A stretch of 64,000 bases of DNA from Streptacidiphilus fuscans (GTDB taxonomy: Bacteria > Actinomycetota > Actinomycetes > Streptomycetales > Streptomycetaceae). The translations under genes and the position numbers were made by a program. Shown here one piece after another: positions 50,262-58,973 of the stretch. Below the pieces are notes generated by a model. The model had not been told where the DNA came from. It worked only from the letters and a program-made list of their open reading frames with translations, and made no database searches. The stretch's first letter is position 1; each line of letters begins with the position of its first letter. The stretch spans positions 62,001 through 126,000 of the forward strand of contig NZ_JADPRT010000013.1 in assembly GCF_015690355.1 (NCBI RefSeq). The letters run 5' to 3'.

Positions 50262-51719
50262 ATGGGCTTCTGCGACATACCCGGCATGGGCGTGCTGTGC
50301 GGGCCGATCACCGACGGGCTCACCAGCTCGGTCACCGGCAGCATCGGCAACTGGATCGCGTCCAGCATCGGCGATCTGGCCACCAGCGGCGTCGACCTGG
50401 CCACCAAGGGCATCAACGCCACCACCGCCATCGACCTCAACTCCGACTGGTTCCGGCACAACTACGAGCTGCTGCTACCGATCGGGCTGACCGTCACCGT
50501 GCTGACGTTCATCCTCCAGCTCATCCGGGCCGCCTGGCGCAGGGACGGCAACGCCCTCGCCCAAGCCGTCACCGGGACGTTCTCCGGGGTGCTGTTCGCG
50601 TTCGCCGCGATCGCACTCACCTCCGTCGCCATCACAGTCACCGACGCGCTCTCCGACGGCCTGTTCCAGGCAGCCGGGACCTCCGTCGACGACTCGATCC
50701 GACGCCTGGTCAAGGTCAGCGAGATCAGCTCCACTTCCGGACTGGGCTGGGTGGTGGCAGCGGTGGTCGCGGCCGGATGCGCGATCGGCACGTTCCTGTA
50801 CTGGGGCATGATGATGCTCCGCAAGGTCACCGTCCTGGTCCTGGTGGCGCTGGCCGTGTTCGCCGGAGCGGGCGGAGGCTGGGAGGCGGCGCAGCGCTGG
50901 CGGCGCGGCTGGATCGAAGCCACCGCCACCGTCGTCTTCTCCAAGCTGCTCATCACGATCGTCTTCCTGATCGGCGTCTCCGCCATCGGCCAGTCCAAGA
51001 CGACCGACGGAGTCGGCGCGCTCTCGGACATGCTCGCCGGACTCACCGTCATGGCCCTGGTCCTGATGTGCCCGTTCGCGATCTACCGGTTCGTGCACTG
51101 GGCCGGAGACCCGCAGCACGCCGACCTGCACCAGTCGACCGCGATGGGACTGTCCAACGCCGCCGGCAAGGCCCAGAAGGCGTACGGCACCGCCCGCACC
51201 GCCGCGACCGGCGCCACCGGAGCGGGAGCCGCCGCGGCGGGCGCTGCCGCGGGCAGCGGCTCGGCGGCGGGAGACACCGCCGGAAACCTGCAAGGTCCCG
51301 AGGGCGAGAACGCCGAGCAGGAACCGTCCTCCGCCAAGGCCGCCTCGTTCCGGTTCAACTCCCGCACCGGCGCGGGCGGGGACGGCGGCCGGTCGCTCTA
51401 CGCCGGCCGACCGGGCGACGGCGGCACCCCGCTGTTCACCCGCCCCGGCCACACCCCGGCCCCCGCCGCCGCAGACGGCGCGGAGCCAGGCAGCAGCCCT
51501 GCCAACGCCAGCGTCGCTTTGGGAACCGGAGAGGCTGACGCGGCGCCGCCCGGACGGCTCGTGGTGTTCCCGGGCCCCGCACCGCAGGGAAGCACCGGGT
51601 CGGCCACCGCCTCGACCGCACCACCTGGGGTGGCTCCGGTCCCAGCCGGACCCACTGCACCCGCAGGCCCGCCCCCGGCCTCGGTGCTGCCGCCGCCCGA
51701 GCCGCCGACTGGCCGCTGA
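50262..51719 (+). CDS. Polytopic channel protein, VirB6/TrbL-like
   Basis: 485 residues. About six to eight hydrophobic segments between residues 65 and 290 (LLLPIGLTVTVLTFILQLI, FSGVLFAFAAIALTSVAI, WVVAAVVAAGCAIGTFLYWGMMMLRKVTVLVLVALAVFAGAG, LLITIVFLIGVSAI, LAGLTVMALVLMCPFAIY). A 180-residue Ala/Pro/Gly-rich soluble tail follows. An amphipathic N-terminus (TDGLTSSVTGSIGNWIASSIG) precedes the helices, as in TrbL/VirB6 and TcpH-like proteins, which form the inner-membrane pore. Start ATG 50262. Confidence 0.78.
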   Translation: MGFCDIPGMGVLCGPITDGLTSSVTGSIGNWIASSIGDLATSGVDLATKGINATTAIDLNSDWFRHNYELLLPIGLTVTVLTFILQLIRAAWRRDGNALAQAVTGTFSGVLFAFAAIALTSVAITVTDALSDGLFQAAGTSVDDSIRRLVKVSEISSTSGLGWVVAAVVAAGCAIGTFLYWGMMMLRKVTVLVLVALAVFAGAGGGWEAAQRWRRGWIEATATVVFSKLLITIVFLIGVSAIGQSKTTDGVGALSDMLAGLTVMALVLMCPFAIYRFVHWAGDPQHADLHQSTAMGLSNAAGKAQKAYGTARTAATGATGAGAAAAGAAAGSGSAAGDTAGNLQGPEGENAEQEPSSAKAASFRFNSRTGAGGDGGRSLYAGRPGDGGTPLFTRPGHTPAPAAADGAEPGSSPANASVALGTGEADAAPPGRLVVFPGPAPQGSTGSATASTAPPGVAPVPAGPTAPAGPPPASVLPPPEPPTGR

Positions 51720-51785
51720 CCCCGCCGCGCCCGCCCCTGTCTCCGCCCTTGTCCGGCCCGGACCCGCGCTTAGGAAGCCTCTCTC

Positions 51786-53249
51786 GTGTCTGCACCCATC
51801 CTCGAATCGGCCGCCACGGTCAAGTTCCCGCACCGCCCCCGCCGCGGGGTCCTGCTCGGGCTGAGCGCGGCGCAGCTGCTGCTCGCCTCGCTGTCGCTGC
51901 TGCTCCTGCTCGCCGTGCTCACCACCGGCGGGGTGCCGGTCGCGCTCGAACTCACCCCGGTGTGGGCCGGTTTGGCCGCGCTGGTGCTCGTGCGGCGCGG
52001 CGGGCGCCCGCTCGCGGACTGGGCCCCCATCACCGGCCGCTACCTGCTGCGGCGCTGGCGCGGCCAGCTGGTCTGGCTCGCCCGGCCCGGCCGCCGCCCC
52101 GCCCGGCAGGGCCTGCTGCACCTGCCCGGCACCGCCGCGTCGCTGCGCGCCTTCACCTCCCCCGACGGCCATCTCGCCGCGGTCCACGATCCGCACCAGC
52201 AGACCCTGACCGCGGTCCTGCGCGTCACCTCCCGTGCGTTCGCCCTGCTCGACCCGGGCACCCAGGACGCCCACGTCACCGGCTGGGGCCGGGCGCTCGC
52301 GGCGCTGGCCCGCACCGGGCACGTCGCCCGCCTACAGGTCATCGAGCGCACCGTCCCCGACAGCGGCGACGCCCTGCACCGCTACTGGCAGCAGCACCAA
52401 GGCGGCGCCGCCCCGGACGCCTCCCGCCTCTACAGCGAACTGCTGGACGCCGCAGGCCCGGCAGCCGCACCGCACGAGGCGTACCTGTCGGTCGCCCTCG
52501 ACATGAAGGCCGCCAAGCGCCTGGCGAACCAGGCCGGAGGCGGCCTGGCCGGGGCCCTCACCGTCCTTGCCCAGCTCGCCTCCGCGACCGAGCAGGCCGT
52601 ACGCGGAGCGGGGCTCGCCCCGGCCGGATGGCTCACCTCGCAGCAGATCGCCGCCGTGGTCCGCACCGCCTACGACCCCACCGCCCTCCCGGCCTTGGAC
52701 CGCTGGTCCACCAGTGGCCGCCCGCAGGCGGACCTGGCCGCCGCCGGGCCGGTGGTGGTGGTCGAGCACGAGGACCGGTTGCGCACCGACAGCGCCTGGC
52801 ACGCCGTGTACTGGGTCGAGAACTGGCCCCGCACCGAGACCAGCCCCGGGTTCCTGCACCAGCTGGTCTTCGCCGCCGGCGTGCGCCGCACCCTCTCGCT
52901 CACCTACGAGCCGCAGGAGATGAACGCCGCCTTCCGCGACGTGCGCCGCCGCAAGGCCACCGTCATCGCGGACGCCGCCGAACGTGCCCGGCGCGGCCAG
53001 GTCGACTCCGAGGAGGACTCGGTCGAGTACGCCGACATCAAGGCCCGCGAGCGCCAGCTCATCGCCGGCCACGCCGATGTCGCCCTCACCGGCCTGCTCA
53101 CCGTCTCCGCCGAGACCCGCCAGCAGCTCGACCACGCCTGCGCGCTGGTCGAAACCGCGGCGGTCACCGCCCAACTCGACCTGCGCCGCCTGGACTTCCA
53201 GCAGGCCGAAGCCTTCACCAAGGCCGCCCTGCCCCTCGCCCGCCCCTGA
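51786..53249 (+). CDS. SCO6880-like transfer protein (VirB3/PrgI helices plus VirB4 N-like domain)
   Basis: 487 residues, GTG start. Two membrane helices at about 20-43 and 50-66 recall VirB3/PrgI. The large soluble part (residues 100-487) contains LTAVLRVTSRAFALL, AYLSVALDMKAAKRLANQAGG, YWVENWPRTETSPGFLHQLVF and LDHACALVETAAVTAQLDLRRLDFQQAEAF, patterns like the N-terminal half of VirB4/TraC ATPases. The ATPase half is encoded separately at 53726. It closely resembles the streptomycete SCO6880 group by memory. Together they probably form a split VirB4. Confidence 0.72.
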   Translation: MSAPILESAATVKFPHRPRRGVLLGLSAAQLLLASLSLLLLLAVLTTGGVPVALELTPVWAGLAALVLVRRGGRPLADWAPITGRYLLRRWRGQLVWLARPGRRPARQGLLHLPGTAASLRAFTSPDGHLAAVHDPHQQTLTAVLRVTSRAFALLDPGTQDAHVTGWGRALAALARTGHVARLQVIERTVPDSGDALHRYWQQHQGGAAPDASRLYSELLDAAGPAAAPHEAYLSVALDMKAAKRLANQAGGGLAGALTVLAQLASATEQAVRGAGLAPAGWLTSQQIAAVVRTAYDPTALPALDRWSTSGRPQADLAAAGPVVVVEHEDRLRTDSAWHAVYWVENWPRTETSPGFLHQLVFAAGVRRTLSLTYEPQEMNAAFRDVRRRKATVIADAAERARRGQVDSEEDSVEYADIKARERQLIAGHADVALTGLLTVSAETRQQLDHACALVETAAVTAQLDLRRLDFQQAEAFTKAALPLARP

Positions 53250-53266
53250 CGCCGAAAGCAGACGTG

Positions 53267-53698
53267 ATGTCCGACCCGGATCTGCTCCACTACGCCACCG
53301 CCGCTCTCGACGTGCACCACCACACCGCGCTCCCCGAACCCCTCCGCGCGGCAGACCGGGTCGAACTCGACGCCCTGCACGCCCACGCCACCGCGCTCTA
53401 CGAGCTGCTGGACACCCACACCCACGGCACCCACGGCCCGAATCCGGTAGGCGGCGACCACCTGCACGCCGCCCGCACCCGCGCCTGGCAGCTCGCCGAG
53501 CACCTCCACGACGCCTTCCACACCGCCCCGCGCGACGACGGCACCACCCCCACACGGGAGCAGTGCGCGGCCCGACACCCCGAGGGCGCACCACGCCTGT
53601 CGATCTGCCGCCGCCACGTGGCCACCGCCGTCCGGGTCCGCCGCCATACCACCCCGGCCGAGCTGCGCGCCGCCTTCACCGGCCTGGTCCGCCACTAG
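53267..53698 (+). CDS. Small helical protein (DUF6238-like)
   Basis: 143 residues from ATG 53267, 17 bp after the previous stop. Rich in His and Ala: LDVHHHTALPEPLRAADRVELDALHAHATALYELL, then HLHAARTRAWQLAEHLHDAFHTAP, and a C-terminal cysteine pair (QCAARHPEGAPRLSICRRH). This resembles DUF6238 proteins that accompany these transfer operons, by memory. Wedged between the two halves of the presumed split VirB4, it may bridge them. Confidence 0.55.
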   Translation: MSDPDLLHYATAALDVHHHTALPEPLRAADRVELDALHAHATALYELLDTHTHGTHGPNPVGGDHLHAARTRAWQLAEHLHDAFHTAPRDDGTTPTREQCAARHPEGAPRLSICRRHVATAVRVRRHTTPAELRAAFTGLVRH

Positions 53699-53725
53699 CC
53701 ACCCGTGACAAGGGAGTTGTTCCAG

Positions 53726-55270
53726 ATGCGTGCCAGCGCCAGCCCGCTGTTCACCCCCCGCGCCGCCGACCGGCACGCGCGCCGCACCGCCCGCAAGGCC
53801 CTCGCCGAGGCCCGCCGCACCGCTCGCGACCAGCGCCCCAACCGGCGCGCAGACAAGCAGCGTGACGGCCAGGGCGAGCGGCTGCGGGCCGTCTACGCGA
53901 CCTCCGGGCGGCCGGGTGCGGCGTCGGCGCGCGGCGGAAACGTGAAACTGGCCCCGCACCGGATGACCACCGCAATCGCCTCGGGCGCTTACCCGTTCCT
54001 CGCCGAAGGGGGCCTCGGCGCCCACGGCATCTACATCGGCCGCGACGTCCACGCCGAAGGCAGCTTCTGCTTCGACCCGTTCGAGCTCTACGGCAAGCTG
54101 GACGGCTTCACCAACCCGAACATCCTGCTCGCCGGGGTCATCGGCATGGGCAAGAGCGCGCTCGCGAAGTCCCTCGCCCTGCGGGCCATCGCGCACGGCT
54201 ACCGCATCTACGTGCCCTGCGACCCCAAGGGCGAATGGACCCAGGTCTCCTCGGCCCTCGGCGGCCAGACCATCGCGCTCGGCCCCGGCCTGCCCGGCCG
54301 CCTCAACCCCCTCGACGCCCCCGCACGCCCTCACGGCTTCAACCCGCAGGACTGGGCGGGCGAGGTCCGCAAGCGCCGCCTCATGCTGGTCGGCTCCCTC
54401 GCCCGCACCGTGCTGGGCCGCGACCTGCACCCGATGGAGCACACCGCCCTCGACGTCGCCCTCGACCACACCACCGCCGACCAGCAGCGCACCCCGCTGC
54501 TCGGCGACATCGCCCAGCTCCTCGGCAACCAGGACGAGCTGAACCGCGCCGCGGGCGACCACACCGGCCAGCTCGGCTCGGCGGCCCGCGACCTCGCGCA
54601 CGCCCTGCGCCGCCTCATCCACGGCGACCTCGCGGGCATGTTCGACGCACCCTCCACGGTCGCGTTCGACCCGACCGCGCCGATGCTCTCCATCGACCTG
54701 TCCCGCCTCGGCTCCGCCGGCGACGACACCGGCCTGGTGCTCGCCATGACCTGCGCGTCGGCGTGGATGGAGGCCGCCCTCGCCGACCCGACCGGAGGCA
54801 GGCGCTGGGTCGTCTACGACGAGGCCTGGCGCGTCCTGCGGCACACCGCCCTGCTGGAGCGCATGCAGTCCCAGTGGAAGCTCGCCCGCGGTCTCGGCAT
54901 CGCGAACCTCATGGTGATCCACCGCCTCTCCGACCTGCTCGCCGCAGGCGACGCCGGATCCCGCGGACGGGCGCTCGCGGAGGGCCTGCTCACGGACTGC
55001 TCCACCCGGATCATCTACCGGCAGGAAGCCGACCAGCTCGCCGCCACCGCCCACCTCCTCGGCCTGACCGGCGTCGAGACCGCCGCCGTCTCCCAACTCC
55101 CGCGCGGGCGCGGCCTGTGGAAGGTCGCGGGCAGGTCATTCGTGACCCACCACGTCCTGCACCCCGCCGAGCTGCAGCTGTTCGACACCGACGCCCGGAT
55201 GGGGCCGAAAATCCGCGATTTCGCGACGGCAACGACCACCCGCCCGGCCGCGCGCGGGGAGGCGGCATGA
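53726..55270 (+). CDS. VirB4/TraE-like transfer ATPase (ATPase half)
   Basis: 514 residues. Walker A is GVIGMGKSALAKS at 137-149 and Walker B is RRWVVYDEAWRVL at 359-371, with the downstream MVIHRLSDLL and RIIYRQEADQLAATAHLLGLT blocks of VirB4-like AAA ATPases. It powers pilus assembly and DNA transfer. It lacks the N-terminal domain of full-length VirB4 (about 800 residues), which the 51786 gene may supply. ATG 53726 has AAGGGAG nine bases upstream, better than GTG 53705. The stop overlaps the next gene (ATGA). Confidence 0.88.
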   Translation: MRASASPLFTPRAADRHARRTARKALAEARRTARDQRPNRRADKQRDGQGERLRAVYATSGRPGAASARGGNVKLAPHRMTTAIASGAYPFLAEGGLGAHGIYIGRDVHAEGSFCFDPFELYGKLDGFTNPNILLAGVIGMGKSALAKSLALRAIAHGYRIYVPCDPKGEWTQVSSALGGQTIALGPGLPGRLNPLDAPARPHGFNPQDWAGEVRKRRLMLVGSLARTVLGRDLHPMEHTALDVALDHTTADQQRTPLLGDIAQLLGNQDELNRAAGDHTGQLGSAARDLAHALRRLIHGDLAGMFDAPSTVAFDPTAPMLSIDLSRLGSAGDDTGLVLAMTCASAWMEAALADPTGGRRWVVYDEAWRVLRHTALLERMQSQWKLARGLGIANLMVIHRLSDLLAAGDAGSRGRALAEGLLTDCSTRIIYRQEADQLAATAHLLGLTGVETAAVSQLPRGRGLWKVAGRSFVTHHVLHPAELQLFDTDARMGPKIRDFATATTTRPAARGEAA

Positions 55271-56340
55271 GCAGCACCGTGATGCCCGATCCGCGGATGA
55301 CGCCCGGCCCGCACCCCGACCACCTGCGCCCGTGGGAGCAGGCCGACACCGGACCGGACACCCTGCCCGCGCACATGGCGGAGGCACGCGCCCAGTCAGA
55401 AGCGTTGCACCGGGCCGTCGCCGACGGCACCTGGATCGTGGACTGGCACTACGTCACCCACGAACACGGCTACCTGCTCGCCGGTGTCACCAACCCGACC
55501 TCCGGGGTCTCCCTGCACATCGTGCACGAGGACACCTCCGCGTCCGTTCAGAAGGTCTTCCCCTCCAGGGTCCGGGCCATGGCGGCGGCGCCCCGCTACA
55601 TCGAGGGGTTCGAGCCGATGGCGGACGCGCCCGAGCGCTACCGCGAACACGCAGCCCGCGCCACTGCACGACGCGCGCGACCCGGGGACGACCACACGGT
55701 GACCGTGGGATACCGCGAGGACCTGGACGTGCTCGTCGCCTTCCCGCCCGACCGCCTGGCCGCGTTCTGGCTCTTCCACGCCGGATTCGTCCGCGACAAC
55801 GCCCTGGACCTGTACCGGCCGCGTCGTGGCACCTCCCCGCAGACCGCCGAACGCCAGCTGCGGGACGCCTGCCGATACCTGGCGGTCTCCGGCTACAGCG
55901 TCACCCGCGTCTACAGCGACATCGAGCAGCAGGTGCTGGCCGACCAGCAGCCCGTGCCCGCGTGGTATCTGCCGTCACCGCCCCGCACCGCTGGCGATCC
56001 GAGCCCGCTGGCGGCCGATGTCGCCGCCGACCTGTCCAACCAGCACCTGGTCATGCTCGCGCACCACGAATCCCCCGAGGGCGACTTCGACTTCCTCGGC
56101 CGCTACCGCGCCGACAACCAGGCCGCGATCTTCTCCACCGCGCCCGGCGGCCGGTACACCGTCAGCCTCCACCCGGACCTGGACGCCGCCGAGGCCGCGT
56201 GGACCGCCCTGGGCCGCGCCGCCAAGCTCCCCGCAGCAGGCCCGCGCGCCGCTCGGGGACACGGTTCCCGTGCGGCACCGGCGATCCCGCCCTCCGCGCA
56301 GCCCCGGCTCTCGTCGGGCCGACGCCGGGGCATCCGATGA
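55267..56340 (+). CDS. Hypothetical transfer-operon protein with one recurring domain
   Basis: 357 residues. Residues about 140-215 carry the recurring element domain: VTVGYREDLDVLVAF, FWLFHAGFVRDNAL, LRDACRYLAVSGYSVTRVYSD. It is preceded by a domain with WIVDWHYVTHEHGYLLAGVTNPTSG and followed by LVMLAHHESPEGDFDFLGRY and GGRYTVSLHPDLDAAEAAW. No membrane helix. It overlaps both the upstream ATPase gene (ATGA) and the downstream ParB-like gene (ATGA), so it is translated in step with them. Confidence 0.55.
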   Translation: MSSTVMPDPRMTPGPHPDHLRPWEQADTGPDTLPAHMAEARAQSEALHRAVADGTWIVDWHYVTHEHGYLLAGVTNPTSGVSLHIVHEDTSASVQKVFPSRVRAMAAAPRYIEGFEPMADAPERYREHAARATARRARPGDDHTVTVGYREDLDVLVAFPPDRLAAFWLFHAGFVRDNALDLYRPRRGTSPQTAERQLRDACRYLAVSGYSVTRVYSDIEQQVLADQQPVPAWYLPSPPRTAGDPSPLAADVAADLSNQHLVMLAHHESPEGDFDFLGRYRADNQAAIFSTAPGGRYTVSLHPDLDAAEAAWTALGRAAKLPAAGPRAARGHGSRAAPAIPPSAQPRLSSGRRRGIR

Positions 56341-57215
56341 CCCGCCCATCCGCACACGTTCGGAGTTCCGTCATCGTCGACATCCATCCCGAGCTCGCAG
56401 CGATTCCCGCGCCGAGCCAGGACGAACTCGACTCGCTGATCCGCAGCATCAGCGAAGTGGGGTTGCTCAGTCCGATCGTGCGTGACCCGCAGGGACGGAT
56501 CCTGGACGGCCGGGCCCGTCTGGCGGCCTGTGAATCCCTCGGCATCGAGCCGGAGTACACGACCCGCCAGGAAGGCAACGCGGGTCACTACGCCGTCACG
56601 GTCAATTTGGAGCAGCGGTCCCTGACCCAGGGCCAGAAGGCCATGATCTACGCGAAGGCCGAGCTTTTCCCGGAAAATCCGGACGACTTTCGCGCTGAAA
56701 CCGACTCCGGATTTTCCCAGGAAATCACCGGCCAGGACCTGAGCCGGCAGGCCGGGGTGTCCCCCTCGCGCATGAGCAATGCTTACACGGTGCTGGCTTG
56801 GGCGCCGGAACTGGCCGATCTCGTCGTCGCGGGCGGTGTGAGCCTGTCGGCCGCCTACCAGACCGCACGCGCCCGAAAGCTCGCCTCGAACTCGGACGAG
56901 AAGAAGCTCGAAGAACTTCATGCGCTGGAACCGGAGTTGGCGCAGCAGGTGGCAGACGGCGACCTCAGTCTCAACGCCGCGGTCACCGAGATGCGAGATC
57001 GGGCCGAGAAGTCCGCCGACGAGCGCCGCCGGGCCACCGCGCAGCTGTGCGGCCTGGTGCCCACTCTCGCCCAGCACAAGGGCGGCGAGTCTTTCGGGCT
57101 CTACGACACCACGTTCGCCTTGTCCGGACGGGAGATCAACCGGCAGGTGATCGCCTCGGCGATCACCGCGCTCAAGCAAATGGACGCCGTGTGGCAGAAG
57201 CGAGGATGGCAGTGA
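56337..57215 (+). CDS. ParB/Srx-fold DNA-binding protein 1
   Basis: 292 residues. The ParB N-terminal domain is clear: IHPELAAIPAPSQDELDSLIRSISEVGLLSPIVRD then GRILDGRARLAACESLGI, with the box II arginine region as DGRARL. The HTH is LSRQAGVSPSRMSNAYTVLAWAPELADLVV near residue 140, followed by LSLNAAVTEMRDRAEK repeats typical of KorB/ParB. It could segregate the excised circle or repress the operon. No ParA is visible. ATG overlaps the previous stop. Confidence 0.83.
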   Translation: MTRPSAHVRSSVIVDIHPELAAIPAPSQDELDSLIRSISEVGLLSPIVRDPQGRILDGRARLAACESLGIEPEYTTRQEGNAGHYAVTVNLEQRSLTQGQKAMIYAKAELFPENPDDFRAETDSGFSQEITGQDLSRQAGVSPSRMSNAYTVLAWAPELADLVVAGGVSLSAAYQTARARKLASNSDEKKLEELHALEPELAQQVADGDLSLNAAVTEMRDRAEKSADERRRATAQLCGLVPTLAQHKGGESFGLYDTTFALSGREINRQVIASAITALKQMDAVWQKRGWQ

Positions 57216-57709
57216 GGATCAACGACCCGTACCTGCAGCAGTTGATCGAGGACTGCTGCGCGGCCGTCACCGCGCCCGACGGGCGATTCGCCCAGGGCGA
57301 CGCGATCGAGGAGCTGAGTCGGCGCCTTCACAGCACCGATCTCACTCCCGGCCAGCGCGCCCTACTCGAACAGCACCAAAGCCACGCCCTCGTGTCGAGC
57401 TTCGCCGACCAGCGCAACCCCCGGCGCTTGGCCAGCGGCTCCTGGTACCACCCGCAGTTCATGCTGAAGCTCGGGCAGGGCGAGCGGATCTGGATGGCCC
57501 TGGCTCTGCGCAACGACGTGTCCGACTGGCTGAACCTGTCCGCCAAGAACGCGGCGGGCGTCCTCGCGTCCGAAGGCCTCAAGCAGGCGTGGGGAAACAA
57601 GCGCATCGCCGCGTACGACAGCCTCCCGGGCATCCGTTACCTGGACGAGCTCGAGCGCGTCCACTTCGGCTACGTGGACACCGACGAGGACCCCACCACC
57701 TTGTTCTGA
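57206..57709 (+). CDS. Hypothetical protein between two ParB-like genes
   Basis: 167 residues from ATG 57206, overlapping the ParB-like stop by 10 bp. Soluble, helical start (DPYLQQLIEDCCAAVTAPDG, then LTPGQRALLEQHQSHALVSSF), then WLNLSAKNAAGVLASEGLKQAWGNKRIAAYDSLPGIRYLDELER. No family recognised. Its strict placement between two ParB-like genes suggests a partner in partition or gene control. Confidence 0.5.
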   Translation: MAVRINDPYLQQLIEDCCAAVTAPDGRFAQGDAIEELSRRLHSTDLTPGQRALLEQHQSHALVSSFADQRNPRRLASGSWYHPQFMLKLGQGERIWMALALRNDVSDWLNLSAKNAAGVLASEGLKQAWGNKRIAAYDSLPGIRYLDELERVHFGYVDTDEDPTTLF

Positions 57710-57747
57710 CACGGCACGGCCCGCGTCCCGCCACTGCTTGGAGACCC

Positions 57748-58410
57748 GTGATCGAGTTCCACCCCGCCACCGCCGATGTCCCGCTCATGGACGACGCCGC
57801 CCTTGAGGCCCTGGTCCGCAGCATCCAGGCCGTCGGGCTGCTGCACCCGATCGTGCGGGACCGGCGGGGCCTCGTCCTGGACGGCCGCAGCCGCCTGCGG
57901 GCCTGCGAGATCGCCGGCATCAAGCCGCAGTTCACCACCTACGACGGCGACGACTGCGCGGCATACGTGCGGGCCGTCAACCGGCAGCGGCGCGGTCTGA
58001 GCAAGGGCCAACAGGCCGTGATCGCCGTCAAGTCGGCTGCGCTGTCCGGTCTCCCGCGGCGCACGAACAGCGAGATCAGCGTCGCAACCGGTGTCAGCCG
58101 CAGCCACATCAGCAAAGCCGCAACGGTCTGGCGCCACGACACCGTTCTTGCCGACCGGGTCATCGACGGCCGCATCAGCCTGACCGACGCCTACGACGTC
58201 GCCCGGCAGCAGCCCACCACCTGGCCAGGGCCCGAGCCGCGCCCGCTGCGGCTAGCCCCCCGCGCAGCCGGGCAGCCGGTTCCCGGTCACCGGGTAGCTA
58301 CCGCGGCCGGTGTGGTCCGTGCCCTGTCGCACACGGGCGACCGCAGCGCGCCGACCCAGCGGCGGCGATTGAACAGCGCCGCCCGGACGCTGCTGCGCAG
58401 GTGGCTGTGA
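57748..58410 (+). CDS. ParB/Srx-fold DNA-binding protein 2
   Basis: 220 residues from GTG 57748 (GGAG upstream). It shares with the previous ParB-like protein the core ALVRSIQAVGLLHPIVRD and GLVLDGRSRLRACEIAGIKPQFTT, then LSKGQQAVIAVKSAAL and a helix-turn-helix EISVATGVSRSHISKAATVWRHD. The last 70 residues are basic and proline-rich. Two distinct ParB-like proteins one gene apart are unusual and may form a heterotypic complex. No ParA nearby. Confidence 0.8.
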   Translation: MIEFHPATADVPLMDDAALEALVRSIQAVGLLHPIVRDRRGLVLDGRSRLRACEIAGIKPQFTTYDGDDCAAYVRAVNRQRRGLSKGQQAVIAVKSAALSGLPRRTNSEISVATGVSRSHISKAATVWRHDTVLADRVIDGRISLTDAYDVARQQPTTWPGPEPRPLRLAPRAAGQPVPGHRVATAAGVVRALSHTGDRSAPTQRRRLNSAARTLLRRWL

Positions 58411-58510
58411 ACAGCAGCGACAGGCCCGATCCCCCGCCCGCTCCGCACCCGCCCGCCGGAGCCACCAGCGCGGCGAGCGCCACCTCATCTATCCGACCGT
58501 GGAGGTCCGC

Positions 58511-58933
58511 TTGACTCCAGTCCCCGCGCCCAACCCCTCCGCCCCGCAGAGTCCCGGGCGGGGCGACGACGTGGACGTCGCGTTCGCCCGCGACCGCAGT
58601 CTCGGGCTCGTCGCCGCCACCAGTGACGACTCCGATACCGGGCTCGCCGCGACGGTGCTGCGACATTTCGGCTTCGCCCTCGACCCTGACAAGGGCATCT
58701 GGCGGCTCCCCGCACGAATGCTGTGGGTCGACCAGGTCCTGGCCGCGGCCCAGGCCAGCACCCTGCTCTCCGGTCTCGGCCACACCGTGGTCGCCGACGA
58801 GGAGACCCGCACCACCGCCCTGGCGCTCGCCGCCCAGCAGCCGCCGCCCACGTCGATCGTCGGCGCGACCTTGGTGCAGCTGCCCGCGCACCGCACCCCG
58901 GCACCCTCCGCGTCCGCCCCACAGCGTCGCTGA
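58511..58933 (+). CDS. Hypothetical protein with a single recurring domain
   Basis: 140 residues from TTG 58511, with GGAGG exactly five bases upstream. Contains one copy of the recurring domain: VDVAFARDRSLGLVAAT, ATVLRHFGFALDPD, and LLSGLGHTVVADEE. The N-terminal 20 and C-terminal 30 residues are disordered. It is a close relative of the next gene, which has two copies. Function unknown. Confidence 0.55.
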   Translation: MTPVPAPNPSAPQSPGRGDDVDVAFARDRSLGLVAATSDDSDTGLAATVLRHFGFALDPDKGIWRLPARMLWVDQVLAAAQASTLLSGLGHTVVADEETRTTALALAAQQPPPTSIVGATLVQLPAHRTPAPSASAPQRR

Positions 58934-58973
58934 CCCTCTCTCCCGTTCTGCCTGTCCTGGTCTGGAGGCCGCC

